From Flagellimonas profundi (lineage in GTDB: Bacteria > Bacteroidota > Bacteroidia > Flavobacteriales > Flavobacteriaceae): a stretch of DNA of 64,000 bases. The translations under genes were made by a program, and so were the position numbers. The notes beneath the pieces were generated by a model, which was not told the origin of the DNA, did not search any database, and saw nothing but the letters and a program-made list of their open reading frames with translations. Within the stretch, counting starts at the first letter, position 1. Every line of letters begins with the position of its first letter. The stretch spans positions 1 through 64,000 of the forward strand of contig NZ_JAFLNM010000001.1 in assembly GCF_017313275.1 (NCBI RefSeq), read 5' to 3'. Below are positions 17,080-27,669 of this stretch, one piece after another.

Positions 17080-17109
17080 AAAAGCCCCGGAGTGGTTCCC
17101 GGGGCTTTT
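17080..17109. terminator. Bidirectional terminator bshC / pgmB
   Basis: AAAAGCCCCGG and CCGGGGCTTTT form a perfect 11-bp stem around an 8-nt loop with T runs on both sides. The 225 nt between the genes otherwise hold only a small GAGTT/AACTC hairpin (17037-17050). Confidence 0.9.
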
Positions 17110-17132
17110 TGTTTTTTAGTATAAACCAAAGC

Positions 17133-17792
17133 TTAGAACAAATCCTTGAAATGTGTTTTTACTTCAAACAAAGTAGCCTCCTTCATGGTATCGAATCGAA
17201 TATCTGCATGACCTACCCGTTCTTCCGGACCAATGCCCACACTGTGGAATTTTCCAGCTTTGGCGGCATCAATTCCTTTTTCGGCATCTTCAAAAACGAT
17301 ACAGTTTTCAGGGGGTAATCCCAATTTTTCAGCAGCATATAGAAAAATATCGGGAGCTGGCTTGCTCCTGGAAACGCTATTGCCATCTCCAACAACGTCA
17401 AAAAAATGTATGGCGTTGAGTTGTTTCAATACCTTGTTGGCATTTTTGCTGGCACTTCCCAAAGCAACACTAAAACCTTCTGACCGTAAATGTGTTAGGA
17501 GCTCTCTGGCACCGGGTAAATAATCTTCAGGTGTCATATCGTCCAAGCTTTCCACGTAGATATCGTTCTTTTTGGTAGCCAGTTCAACTACAGTGTCTTC
17601 ATCCAAAGACACCCCATTGTGGTCCATGATTACCTTAATCGAGTCCATTCTGGAAATTCCCCTGAGCTTTTCATTGAGTTCACGATCAAACTGCCAGCCC
17701 ATATCGTCCGACAGTTTTTTCCATGCAGCATAGTGAAGTTCAGCAGTATCGGTAATGACCCCGTCCAAATCAAAAATGAAACCCTTGATCAT
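17133..17792 (-). CDS. pgmB: Beta-phosphoglucomutase
   Basis: A 219-residue HAD-superfamily enzyme that interconverts beta-glucose-1-phosphate and glucose-6-phosphate. It has the phosphorylated Asp motif IFDLDGVITDTAELHYAAWKKL, with the acid/base second Asp, and the cap. Later come LGSASKNANKVL (motif II), the Lys of SRSKPAPDIFLYAAEKLG (motif III) and FEDAEKGIDAAKAG (motif IV). All match beta-PGM rather than generic phosphatases. PgmB normally acts after a maltose or trehalose phosphorylase, but none lies next to it here. Cytoplasmic; monocistronic, convergent with bshC across a shared terminator. Confidence 0.92.
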   Translation of the reverse strand: MIKGFIFDLDGVITDTAELHYAAWKKLSDDMGWQFDRELNEKLRGISRMDSIKVIMDHNGVSLDEDTVVELATKKNDIYVESLDDMTPEDYLPGARELLTHLRSEGFSVALGSASKNANKVLKQLNAIHFFDVVGDGNSVSRSKPAPDIFLYAAEKLGLPPENCIVFEDAEKGIDAAKAGKFHSVGIGPEERVGHADIRFDTMKEATLFEVKTHFKDLF

Positions 17793-17826
17793 GGTTGTAG
17801 TTGTTTAGAGGGCAAAGAAAAAAGGA

Positions 17827-17897
17827 AAATAGTTAAGAAAAAAACTATTTAAGGGTTAGATTTTTAAAAGGAAAATGTATTATCAATTAAGATTGAT
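17827..17897. repeat. Inverted repeats between pgmB and guaA
   Basis: Two perfect inverted repeats lie in the 206-nt divergent spacer: AAATAGTT/AACTATTT at 17827-17850 and ATCAAT/ATTGAT at 17882-17897. Their position upstream of pgmB suggests an operator or leader hairpins; no regulator is suggested. Confidence 0.4.
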
Positions 17898-17962
17898 TCA
17901 CTTGTTAATAACCCGTTGGAATTACTTCATGGAAAAACTTGTCATAAATATCCTTTAAAAGA

Positions 17963-17970
17963 TATTTTTG
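17963..17970 (+). promoter_or_regulatory. guaA promoter P1, -7 element
   Basis: TATTTTTG, exact match, with a -33 TTG at 17939-17941 (21-bp spacer). The start point would lie near 17976, giving a leader of about 23 nt before ATG 17999. Confidence 0.65.
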
Positions 17971-17987
17971 CAACTAAAGCAAATTGC

Positions 17988-17995
17988 TATTTTTG
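17988..17995 (+). promoter_or_regulatory. guaA promoter P2, -7 element
   Basis: A second TATTTTTG 25 nt after P1, ending three bases before the guaA ATG. The TTTG of P1 (17967-17970) could serve as its -33 with a 17-bp spacer. Transcripts from it would be leaderless. Confidence 0.45.
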
Positions 17996-17998
17996 CCC

Positions 17999-19531
17999 AT
18001 GCATAACAACGTACTCATCCTAGACTTTGGTTCCCAGTACACACAACTGATCGCAAGACGCGTAAGGGAACTCAACATTTACTCAGAAATCAAGCCATAC
18101 AACAAATTGCCCGAGGATTTATCGGATTACAAGGCGGTTATCCTTTCCGGTTCGCCTTCTTCGGTGCGATCTGAGCAGGCCCCCCATCCCGATTTATCGG
18201 AGATAAAAGGCAAGAAACCTTTGTTGGGTATCTGCTACGGGGCGCAATACTTGTCCCATTTTCATGGAGGCAACGTGGCACCATCGGCAACCCGTGAATA
18301 TGGTAGGGCCAATTTGTCCTATGTGAAGCAAAATGAGGATTTCCTGAGCGGAATTGGGGAAGGCAGCCAAGTTTGGATGAGCCATAGTGATACGATCAAG
18401 GAACTTCCCGAGGGAGCGGTTTGTTTGGCCAGCACACACGATGTGGAAAATGCCGCATACAAAATCGAGGGCGAAACAACCTACGGGATTCAATTTCACC
18501 CAGAAGTATACCACACCACGGATGGCAAAAAGCTGTTGGAAAACTTTTTGGTAAATATTGCAGGATTGGAACAGGATTGGACGCCTGATGCTTTTGTGGA
18601 AACCACCGTTGAGGAATTACAGAAAGAGATTGGTGACGAGAAGGTGATTCTGGGACTGTCCGGTGGAGTGGATTCCAGTGTGGCCGCCATGTTGTTGCAC
18701 AAAGCAATTGGAGATCACCTGTATTGTATATTCGTAAACAACGGACTTTTGCGTAAAAATGAGTTCGAAAGTGTTTTGGACCAGTACAAGCACATGGGGC
18801 TTAATGTGAAAGGTGTTGATGCTTCGGCACGTTTTTTGGATGCCTTGAAGGGAGAATCCGACCCCGAAGGAAAAAGAAAGATTATCGGGAGGGTCTTCAT
18901 CGAGGTTTTTGATGATGAGTCACACAAAGTGGAAAACGCAAAATGGTTGGCCCAGGGCACGATTTACCCGGATAGGATCGAATCCGTTTCGGCCAGTGGA
19001 GGACCATCAGCAGTGATAAAAAGTCACCATAACGTTGGGGGCTTACCCGATTATATGAAGTTGAAAGTAGTGGAACCCCTGAAAATGTTGTTCAAAGATG
19101 AGGTGCGAAGAGTGGGGGCGAGCATGGACATGCCAGCTGAGATTTTGGGAAGACATCCATTCCCGGGACCTGGTCTTGGAATTCGTATCTTGGGTGATAT
19201 TACGGCAGAAAAAGTGGCAATTTTACAGGAAGTGGATGCCATTTTTATTGATGGATTGAAAAAATGGGGGCTTTATGACAAGGTTTGGCAGGCCGGAGCC
19301 ATGCTTTTGCCCGTAGATAGTGTAGGAGTTATGGGCGATGAGCGTACCTACGAAAAATGTGTGGCGCTGAGAGCGGTTGAAAGTACCGATGGTATGACGG
19401 CCGATTGGGTGAATTTACCCTACGAATTCCTACAAAAGACCTCTAATGATATAATAAACAAGGTTAAAGGCGTTAATAGAGTGGTGTATGACATTAGCTC
19501 AAAACCACCGGCAACTATAGAATGGGAATGA
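17999..19531 (+). CDS. guaA: GMP synthase (glutamine-hydrolysing)
   Basis: A cytoplasmic enzyme of about 510 residues that amidates XMP to GMP. The N-terminal class I amidotransferase has [11 protein letters not shown] (nucleophile Cys) and [10 protein letters not shown] (His/Glu). The ATP-pyrophosphatase domain has [11 protein letters not shown], and the C-terminal dimerisation domain ends in the family's PPATIEWE. I place the start at ATG 17999 ([17 protein letters not shown]), which matches family starts. An upstream in-frame TTG at 17984 lies before the P2 -7 element and adds only five residues. Its stop overlaps the next gene (ATGA), making it the head of a four-gene overlapping operon. 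Confidence 0.96.
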   Translation: MHNNVLILDFGSQYTQLIARRVRELNIYSEIKPYNKLPEDLSDYKAVILSGSPSSVRSEQAPHPDLSEIKGKKPLLGICYGAQYLSHFHGGNVAPSATREYGRANLSYVKQNEDFLSGIGEGSQVWMSHSDTIKELPEGAVCLASTHDVENAAYKIEGETTYGIQFHPEVYHTTDGKKLLENFLVNIAGLEQDWTPDAFVETTVEELQKEIGDEKVILGLSGGVDSSVAAMLLHKAIGDHLYCIFVNNGLLRKNEFESVLDQYKHMGLNVKGVDASARFLDALKGESDPEGKRKIIGRVFIEVFDDESHKVENAKWLAQGTIYPDRIESVSASGGPSAVIKSHHNVGGLPDYMKLKVVEPLKMLFKDEVRRVGASMDMPAEILGRHPFPGPGLGIRILGDITAEKVAILQEVDAIFIDGLKKWGLYDKVWQAGAMLLPVDSVGVMGDERTYEKCVALRAVESTDGMTADWVNLPYEFLQKTSNDIINKVKGVNRVVYDISSKPPATIEWE

Positions 19532-21708
19532 GAAAACATATTTTACAACTGGTTTTTACCATTGTCCTTTTGTTGGCAATGGCACCGGTTTCTGCACAAA
19601 ATTATGCAACGCACGCTGTAAAGGAAGGAGAAACCCTGAAGAGTATTTCTCAGAAATACAGGGTAACGCCCTACAGTATATTGCAGGCCAACAAAGAAAT
19701 CAAGAGTGCCTCTGATGTAAAGGAGAACACCATCTTGATCATTCCTTTGAATGGGCAACCTATAAAGGATAAAGAAGAGACCAAAAAAGAAGAGCAGGAG
19801 GAAGAAGAGGTAAAACCAATCCGTTTTATGCGTCATAGGGTAAAAAGGAGGGAAACTATCTTTGGTCTTACACAGAAATACAACATTACCGAAGATCAAC
19901 TAAAAAGGTATAATACCAGATTATATTCTGAACCACTCGAGCGTAGAATGGTGCTTCAAATTCCTGTGTTCCCAGAAGTTGACCCCGATGAGGATAAAGA
20001 CCTGGATTTTGAGGTCTACACCGTGCAACCTAAAGAGACCCGTTGGAGCATTGCCCATAAGTACGGCATTAGTGTGGACAGTCTTTTGGTGTTGAACCCA
20101 GATTTGGACAAGAACAACAATTACTTGGCAGCAGGTGAGGAACTGAAATTGCCAAGACCAAAAGGGGATAGTCTAAAAGAACAGAAAACAGAAATATTTA
20201 CCTCCTACACAGTGCCACCAAAAATGACCCTTTACAGTTTGGGAAGGGAGTACGGCATCCCAACGGACTCGATTGTTCGATTGAATCCTGAGATCGTAAA
20301 GGAAGGAGGCCTTAAAGAAGGTATGGTGGTAAGACTTCCCAAAAAGAAAGATGATGAAGGGGAGGTAAACACGGAAAACTTTATTTTTTACGAGGTAAAG
20401 CCAAAACAAAATATTTTTAGAATTACCCAAAACCTTAAAATTACAAGGGACGAACTGTTCCGTTTAAATCCTACTTTGGAAAACGGGCTAAAAGCCGGAA
20501 TGGTGCTAAAATTACCCAAAGAAAAGGCGAAAGACCTAGAGGTCAAGAATGCCCTGGTACTGGATAAAATCAACTTGGTGGACAGCATAAACTTTGAGAA
20601 TAGACCAAAGTTGGTATTTATGTTGCCCTTTAGATTGGACAAGGTCAATGTGGCCGACGCCGAAAAAGCCGAAGAGCTGATCAAAAACAGAAGGGATTTG
20701 GCCTTGAGCCTTGGTTTTTATACCGGTGCCTTGGTAGCATTGGACTCCATAAAAAAAATGGGGGTTTCGGTAGATGTGAAAACCTATGATACCCAATTGG
20801 ACCAGGCCAAAGTAAAGGAAATTCTCTTCAGGGAAAACCTAAATGGCGTTAGTGCCATTATCGGCCCATTGGCTGCGGGACCTTTGGACGAGGTAGCAGT
20901 TCAGGCTTCTGCAAAAGATATTCCTGTCATCGCTCCGATATCTTCGGACAGTAAATTGAGCCACAGTAATGTGTTTTTCTCTGTGCCTAGGGATGTGGTG
21001 CTCCGCGAGAAGATGTTGTCCTACATGGAGAAGATTTATAAGGATGAAAATATCATTATCATTGCAGATTCCACTCACCAAGTGGCACACGACTCCATCT
21101 TGAGCAAATTCCCGGCAGCCCAAATTGCAAAGGTGATCGATAATAAATCACTTCACCTGGACGAGTTTTTGGTTCAACTTTCTGAAGAAAAAGAGAACTG
21201 GGTGTTTTTGGAAACAGACCAACCCAATATGGTGGCCAGTGTTACTTCTATCCTGAACTCTGCAAACACAGCGGCAATCAGCGATGAAGAAACGGTGGAA
21301 ATCAATGTGCGGATGTTTACCACAAGTTTTAATGCTGCTTTTGAGGATGATGCGGTCTCCAAGACCCATCTTTCCAACCTTAAGTTTACATATCCATCTT
21401 TTTATAGAGAATCCGTAAACGATTCTTTCACTAGGGCGTATAGCCAAAAATATAATGGGGTGCTTCCCGATAGGTACGCCGTAAGAGGATTCGATGTAAC
21501 TATGGATGTATTGCTAAAGCTAGCGTACAAGAACAATCTATTCGAAACGTCCAAGTATATTGGTCTGACCGAATATGCTGGAAATGGATTTGACTACTAT
21601 AATGATTGGACCTCTGGTTATTTCAATAGGGCGTGCTTTATCATGGAGTATGATAATCTTGAAATTAAAGAAGTAGAGCCAAAAGATGACATCAAAAGTA
21701 ACCTATAA
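19528..21708 (+). CDS. Five-LysM protein fused to a periplasmic-binding-protein-like domain
   Basis: An exported protein of about 726 residues. After a signal peptide ([19 protein letters not shown]) come five LysM peptidoglycan-binding repeats, each starting with a Y/F-x-V-x-x-x-E/Q pattern. Examples are [76 protein letters not shown] and [19 protein letters not shown], spanning about residues 28-340. The C-terminal ~350 residues look like a type 1 periplasmic binding fold ([50 protein letters not shown]). It probably sits on peptidoglycan in the periplasm and binds an unknown small molecule, or acts as a scaffold. It starts within the guaA stop (ATGA at 19528); an ATG at 19522 is an alternative. 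Confidence 0.85.
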   Translation: MRKHILQLVFTIVLLLAMAPVSAQNYATHAVKEGETLKSISQKYRVTPYSILQANKEIKSASDVKENTILIIPLNGQPIKDKEETKKEEQEEEEVKPIRFMRHRVKRRETIFGLTQKYNITEDQLKRYNTRLYSEPLERRMVLQIPVFPEVDPDEDKDLDFEVYTVQPKETRWSIAHKYGISVDSLLVLNPDLDKNNNYLAAGEELKLPRPKGDSLKEQKTEIFTSYTVPPKMTLYSLGREYGIPTDSIVRLNPEIVKEGGLKEGMVVRLPKKKDDEGEVNTENFIFYEVKPKQNIFRITQNLKITRDELFRLNPTLENGLKAGMVLKLPKEKAKDLEVKNALVLDKINLVDSINFENRPKLVFMLPFRLDKVNVADAEKAEELIKNRRDLALSLGFYTGALVALDSIKKMGVSVDVKTYDTQLDQAKVKEILFRENLNGVSAIIGPLAAGPLDEVAVQASAKDIPVIAPISSDSKLSHSNVFFSVPRDVVLREKMLSYMEKIYKDENIIIIADSTHQVAHDSILSKFPAAQIAKVIDNKSLHLDEFLVQLSEEKENWVFLETDQPNMVASVTSILNSANTAAISDEETVEINVRMFTTSFNAAFEDDAVSKTHLSNLKFTYPSFYRESVNDSFTRAYSQKYNGVLPDRYAVRGFDVTMDVLLKLAYKNNLFETSKYIGLTEYAGNGFDYYNDWTSGYFNRACFIMEYDNLEIKEVEPKDDIKSNL

Positions 21709-22090
21709 CGGAAACCTTCGTACCACTTGCGTTCACATACGCTCTGGGAACGAATACATCACCGACGCCCCAATTGATAACAATGGTAAAGGCGAGGCTT
21801 TTTCACCAACCGATACCGTGGCAACCGGATTGGCCAATTGCATGATGACCATGATGGGCATAAAAGCACGCGACTTAGAGGTGGATTTAACAGGTTCCAC
21901 AGCCGAAGTGACCAAGCACATGGCGGCAAACCCAAGAAGAATTTCCAAGATTGAGGTGAAATTGGAGCTGCCTGCATCGGTTTCCGAAAAACACCGGAAG
22001 ATTTTGGTGCATACCGCCCAAACCTGTCCCGTACACTACAGTCTACATCCCGATATTGAAAGAGTAATTGAATTTAATTGGGTAAATTAA
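21686..22090 (+). CDS. OsmC family protein
   Basis: A 134-residue OsmC/Ohr-superfamily protein of the short, YhfA-like kind. It has the conserved cysteine pair Cys52 (TGLANCMMTMMG) and Cys114 (HTAQTCPVHYSLHPDIE), which in OsmC/Ohr enzymes reduce organic hydroperoxides. It does not show clear Ohr-specific motifs, so general thiol peroxidase-like activity is the safest call. It starts 23 nt before the end of the LysM gene and ends 13 nt inside the DUF922 gene, so it is co-translated within the guaA operon. Cytoplasmic. Confidence 0.87.
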   Translation: MTSKVTYNGNLRTTCVHIRSGNEYITDAPIDNNGKGEAFSPTDTVATGLANCMMTMMGIKARDLEVDLTGSTAEVTKHMAANPRRISKIEVKLELPASVSEKHRKILVHTAQTCPVHYSLHPDIERVIEFNWVN

Positions 22091-22611
22091 TTGGCATAAT
22101 AGGTATTCTTCTGCTTGGTTTTTTAGGCTTTTCACAAGAAATCGAGGAGGGAGTTGCATGGAGCAAGAACATGCGGCTTACCTGGGCTGATTATAAGGGT
22201 AAGGTGCCTCCTGCCGATGAGTCGGCAGCAACTACTGCCAGTGGTATCAGTTATTCCTATTCTGCAAACCTTCTGCACCATGAAGTAAAACTGGATTTTG
22301 AGGTCGGCGCCTATTTTTATCCTAATGAATCTTGGTACAAACCACAATTATGTGATGAAAACACCCTGGCGCACGAGCAGCTTCATTTTGATATCACAGA
22401 GCTTTTTGCCAGAAAAATGCGCGAAAAACTGAGGCGTACTTCCTTTTCCGATGATGTTAAGGCAGAGGTCCGTAAGATTTATCGGGATATTTTAAAAGAG
22501 TTGCAACAATATCAGGAGCAATACGACTGGGAAACCAACTTTTCTCGAAATAGGGAAAAACAAAAGGAATGGAACCGTAAAATTGCCGATGCATTAAACG
22601 GAGAAGGGTAA
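22078..22611 (+). CDS. DUF922 family exported metalloprotease-like protein
   Basis: A 177-residue exported protein. The short signal IGIIGILLLGFLGFSQ is followed by a DUF922 domain with TWADYKGKVPP near the front and the HExxH zinc motif at residues 99-103 (AHEQLHFDI). DUF922 proteins are predicted zinc proteases of unknown substrate. The C-terminal half is a charged helix (KELQQYQEQYDWETNFSRNR). The only start in front of the signal is TTG at 22078, which overlaps the OsmC gene by 13 nt. It is the last gene of the guaA operon and converges on DUF6090 with a 30-nt gap and no visible terminator. Confidence 0.83.
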   Translation: MGKLIGIIGILLLGFLGFSQEIEEGVAWSKNMRLTWADYKGKVPPADESAATTASGISYSYSANLLHHEVKLDFEVGAYFYPNESWYKPQLCDENTLAHEQLHFDITELFARKMREKLRRTSFSDDVKAEVRKIYRDILKELQQYQEQYDWETNFSRNREKQKEWNRKIADALNGEG

Positions 22612-22641
22612 TATTGTATTTGATGTCAACCCTTCAAATAA

Positions 22642-23373
22642 TTATTTAATTTCTTCGTCAACCCTCTCTTTCATTCTTAACGCATTTTCAACAACATTTT
22701 TAGCCATACGTTGCGTTCTGTAAGCATAGGTAAGTTCGTGGTCGATCAGTTGGCGAAACTTTTTGGTTTTCAATTCCTCCAAAAATTCATTGGTATCATA
22801 ATCGTTAACATAGCTTGGATTCTCATTGTCGAATGGCCGAATTGCATTAATGTAATTACCATAATCCGTATTATACCTTTTGGATAATTCACCTTGTACT
22901 TTCATATCGGTATAGAACTCTGATAAATCTTTTCGTAAGCTATCATTACTTATCAAACGCAAATTGCCAGTGCTTACGAGTTCTCGATATGCCTCATCAT
23001 CGACCAGATAAAAACCACTAAACGATGCCGCTCCTTTTGCTATGGTATTTATAAAATTTAAAGTATCTGTAATGGCAAAGGGTGCCTCTATATATTGTTT
23101 GGCAAAGTTTAAGTTTTCAATTTTTGCGTCAAATTGGTCAACATAAATACGTTGCGTATTAAAAGTTAAATTTTCCAGATCTGCCGAGATGGATAAAAGA
23201 TAATCTTGCTCCAGGTTGGTATTTTTTCGTTCCTCGTTCCAAGTATTGATCTGTAGGGCAATAAGAATCCCTATGACCACCAAGATGATTTCACCTAATG
23301 CATAAAGCAAATATTTGCTGAGTTTGTTTTCCGATAGCAATCGTTGTCTAATCTTTCTAAATAATTTGATCAT
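22642..23373 (-). CDS. DUF6090 family membrane protein
   Basis: A 243-residue protein with the typical DUF6090 beginning: a basic amphipathic start (MIKLFRKIRQRLLSENKLSKYLLYAL) and one transmembrane helix (GEIILVVIGILIALQINTW), then about 200 mostly helical residues expected in the periplasm. The family is abundant in Flavobacteriaceae and its function is unknown. It may be cotranscribed with the upstream monooxygenase-like gene, but a 102-nt gap with a near-promoter match (GATTTTTG) makes an independent start possible. Confidence 0.82.
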   Translation of the reverse strand: MIKLFRKIRQRLLSENKLSKYLLYALGEIILVVIGILIALQINTWNEERKNTNLEQDYLLSISADLENLTFNTQRIYVDQFDAKIENLNFAKQYIEAPFAITDTLNFINTIAKGAASFSGFYLVDDEAYRELVSTGNLRLISNDSLRKDLSEFYTDMKVQGELSKRYNTDYGNYINAIRPFDNENPSYVNDYDTNEFLEELKTKKFRQLIDHELTYAYRTQRMAKNVVENALRMKERVDEEIK

Positions 23374-23475
23374 AGCATTGGATGGTCAAAAATCAAGCTG
23401 GTTTAAAATATTGGTCATTCCAAAATAAACATCATTGTTTGATTGATAGTGGTACCAAGAAAGCAAGGTTTGGCT

Positions 23476-23763
23476 CTAGTCCCTCAATTGAAAGAGAATA
23501 TCCATCACTTCAATGTTGGGTGCTTCCACAATTTCATAGGCCTTAGGGATGCCTTTAGCCAGTTCGGACTCCCTAAAGGCTTGTGCTGACTCTTTGGAAT
23601 CCCATACATATACCCCTCCATATTCATTGGGCCCATTCAATTTGACGTAGTATTTCTGTAAAAGGCCTGGAATAGCCTTGAACTGAGGTTCTCTTTCTCG
23701 TGCCTTTTCCAGCAACGTAACTTCATCCAGATTACTTTTTAATCGTATTATTTGAAGTATCAT
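23476..23763 (-). CDS. YdhR/ABM-like monooxygenase-fold protein
   Basis: A 95-residue dimeric alpha-beta barrel (antibiotic biosynthesis monooxygenase/YdhR-like). It shows the sequence pattern LLEKAREREPQFKAIPGLLQKYYVK..GGVYVWDSKESAQAFRESEL, which is the usual ABM topology. Catalysis is not certain, since many members are orphan enzymes. It lies 10 nt downstream of the Tat-signal sugar isomerase gene, so the two are probably one operon. Confidence 0.82.
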   Translation of the reverse strand: MILQIIRLKSNLDEVTLLEKAREREPQFKAIPGLLQKYYVKLNGPNEYGGVYVWDSKESAQAFRESELAKGIPKAYEIVEAPNIEVMDILFQLRD

Positions 23764-23773
23764 AAGGTTTTCA

Positions 23774-24730
23774 TTAAACGGATTTTAGATAATCAATACT
23801 CTCTTTAAGGGCAACCCTTGGGTTTTCTACAACATCTTGTTCCACAAAAAAGTGTTTTACGCCAGATTTTTGGGCTGCATCAACAATGGCAGGAATATCC
23901 ATGGCACCTTTTCCAACGGAGGTCATCAACGGAAAAAGTTCTATCCACTGGTCGGCTGTTCCACCATCTCCCTTAAAGGTTGTAATTTCCTTCATGTCCT
24001 TTAAGTGCATTGCAATATAACGGTCCTTATATTTTTGAAGATATTCGACCGGGTCTGCACCTCCGGCCATGGTCCAGTAAATATCCATTTCAAAAAATAC
24101 AAGCTCAGGGTCCGTGTTGTCCAAAATAATGTTCAAAGGAATCTGTCCATCCATTTCGTGCAAACCGTAACCGTGATTATGATAAATAAATCTGAACCCT
24201 TCATTTTTGGCATTTTCTCCGATGGCATTAAAGGTATCCGCCATACGTTTATAGTCATCTAATGAGGTTCGTAGTTCCCCTGGTATGGCAGAAATACCCA
24301 TACAATCCAACCCCAGCGTTCGAACTGCTTCGCCCACCTCTGGCATTTTTGTCTGCAGTGAGACCAAATCGATGTGTCCCGAAGTAGCTTTTAAACCATT
24401 GTCTTGTAACAATCCTTGAAACTCTTTTGCCGAATGCCCATAAAAACCACTGCCGGTAAAACCCAGACTTGGTGTTACGGCCTTCCAACGCTCGTGTGCG
24501 GCAACGGAACTAAATGGGTAGGGACCGTAAATCTCAATCTCTTTATATCCCATTTGGGACAACATGTTCAAAGTACCGGACAAATCATTTTCCAACATTT
24601 TTGGGAGTGAGAACAGTTGGATTCCGATATTCTCCAGACCTTTTTTTGTGGGTGAACAGGCTCCAAGGCCCAAAAGCATAGTTGCACTGGAAGCCAAAGC
24701 CGTGTTTTGAATAAACTCTCTTCGTTTCAT
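23774..24730 (-). CDS. Exported sugar phosphate isomerase/epimerase-like TIM barrel
   Basis: A 318-residue AP endonuclease 2-fold TIM barrel (xylose isomerase-like). The N-terminus is a combined twin-arginine (MKRREFIQNTALASS) and possible lipobox signal (LLGLGACSPTKKG), so it is likely exported and perhaps lipid-anchored. Metal-binding residues typical of the fold appear in FRFIYHNHGYGLHEM, FFEMDIYWTMAGG and IAMHLKD, plus the final FVEQD. It probably acts on a sugar or inositol derivative in the periplasm; the substrate is unknown. It is 36 nt after the companion TIM barrel gene and 10 nt before the ABM-like gene. Confidence 0.85.
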   Translation of the reverse strand: MKRREFIQNTALASSATMLLGLGACSPTKKGLENIGIQLFSLPKMLENDLSGTLNMLSQMGYKEIEIYGPYPFSSVAAHERWKAVTPSLGFTGSGFYGHSAKEFQGLLQDNGLKATSGHIDLVSLQTKMPEVGEAVRTLGLDCMGISAIPGELRTSLDDYKRMADTFNAIGENAKNEGFRFIYHNHGYGLHEMDGQIPLNIILDNTDPELVFFEMDIYWTMAGGADPVEYLQKYKDRYIAMHLKDMKEITTFKGDGGTADQWIELFPLMTSVGKGAMDIPAIVDAAQKSGVKHFFVEQDVVENPRVALKESIDYLKSV

Positions 24731-24766
24731 GTTTGTTTAGTTTGGTTATGTTGTTAAGGGGGCTGA

Positions 24767-25633
24767 TCAAATATCACATCTCATGAACCCATCTTTTAAT
24801 GCCTCGATTTTATCGTCCCAGGTAGCAATAAACTCTTGCGCCACATATCCTTTAAACCCAGTGTTGTGTATAGCTTTTATTATGGCAGGATAGTACAATT
24901 CCTGAGTTTCATCAATTTCATGTCTTCCTGGTACGCCTGCAGTATGATAGTGGCCAAAATAAGGGTGATAATTCTGTATGCTTCGGATGATGTCCCCTTC
25001 TTGGATTTGCATGTGGTAGATATCGAACAGCAACTTAAAATTATCACTTCCCAAGTGTTTGCAGAGCTCTACTCCCCAAAGGGAATTATCGCACATATAA
25101 TCTGGATGGTTTACTTGGTTAAAAAGTTCCATTTGAATGACAACGCCATGCTCTTCTGCCAAGGGTATGATCTGTGAAAGACCGTCCACACAATTTTGAA
25201 GGCCAACATAATCGTTCATCCCATCTCTATTGCCGCTAAAACAGATCAGGTTGGTATATCCTGCCTCGGCAACCTTGGGAATCATTTCGGTATAGTTTTT
25301 AATGAGTTGCTCGTGATACTTTGGATTGTTCCATCCTTCGGTAAGGCTGATCTCGGCACCATTGCACATGGAGCAATGAATATCGTATTTTTTTAAAGTG
25401 GGCCAATCCTTTGGTCCGACCAAATCAATCGCCTTGACCCCTAATTCGTTAAGGGTCTTTAAAAAATCTTCCAGGGGGATATCATTAAAACACCATTCGC
25501 ACACACTATGATTGATATTGTGCTTTAAATTAAATTCTTTGGATTGTCCATAGTTGTTGGGGGCCATGGCAGAAGCCGAAGCCAGTCCTGCAGACCCTAC
25601 GGCAGCAGTGGCTATAAAATTTCTACGTTTCAT
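24767..25633 (-). CDS. Exported hydroxypyruvate isomerase-like TIM barrel
   Basis: A 288-residue TIM barrel of the Hyi (hydroxypyruvate isomerase) type. A Tat-like signal (MKRRNFIATAAVGSAGLASASA) precedes the domain. Features of the family are SVCEWCFNDIPLEDFLKTL at the front, VIQMELFNQVNHPDY, LLFDIYHMQIQEGDI, FGHYHTAGVPGRHEID and the ending VAQEF, which supply the divalent-metal Glu/Asp/His ligands. E. coli Hyi is cytoplasmic; this one is predicted to be exported, so the true substrate is probably a sugar acid outside the cytoplasm. It is the first gene of the three-gene unit and is divergent from DUF3820 with only 43 nt between the starts. Confidence 0.85.
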   Translation of the reverse strand: MKRRNFIATAAVGSAGLASASAMAPNNYGQSKEFNLKHNINHSVCEWCFNDIPLEDFLKTLNELGVKAIDLVGPKDWPTLKKYDIHCSMCNGAEISLTEGWNNPKYHEQLIKNYTEMIPKVAEAGYTNLICFSGNRDGMNDYVGLQNCVDGLSQIIPLAEEHGVVIQMELFNQVNHPDYMCDNSLWGVELCKHLGSDNFKLLFDIYHMQIQEGDIIRSIQNYHPYFGHYHTAGVPGRHEIDETQELYYPAIIKAIHNTGFKGYVAQEFIATWDDKIEALKDGFMRCDI

Positions 25634-25676
25634 TTTGAGGATTTGTTAATGGAAAGATAGTATTTTAGACCTACAT

Positions 25677-27603
<1,927 letters not shown>

Positions 27604-27619
27604 AATGGGGTTTTGGGCA

Positions 27620-27627
27620 TATATTTG
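27620..27627 (+). promoter_or_regulatory. yidC promoter, -7 element
   Basis: TATATTTG, exact TAnnTTTG match, with a -33 TTTG at 27594-27597 (22-bp spacer) inside the last codons of pyrG. The leader would be about 35 nt. Confidence 0.6.
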
Positions 27628-27669
27628 CCACTTGAAATACCAATAAAATATTTCTACTAAATAATATTC

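Noticed and set aside
17133..17792. Maltose/trehalose phosphorylase locus
   Set aside because: Only pgmB is present; neighbouring genes are unrelated, so no such locus can be claimed.
17984..17998. TTG start for guaA
   Set aside because: It precedes the second promoter element and adds residues absent from the family; ATG 17999 fits.
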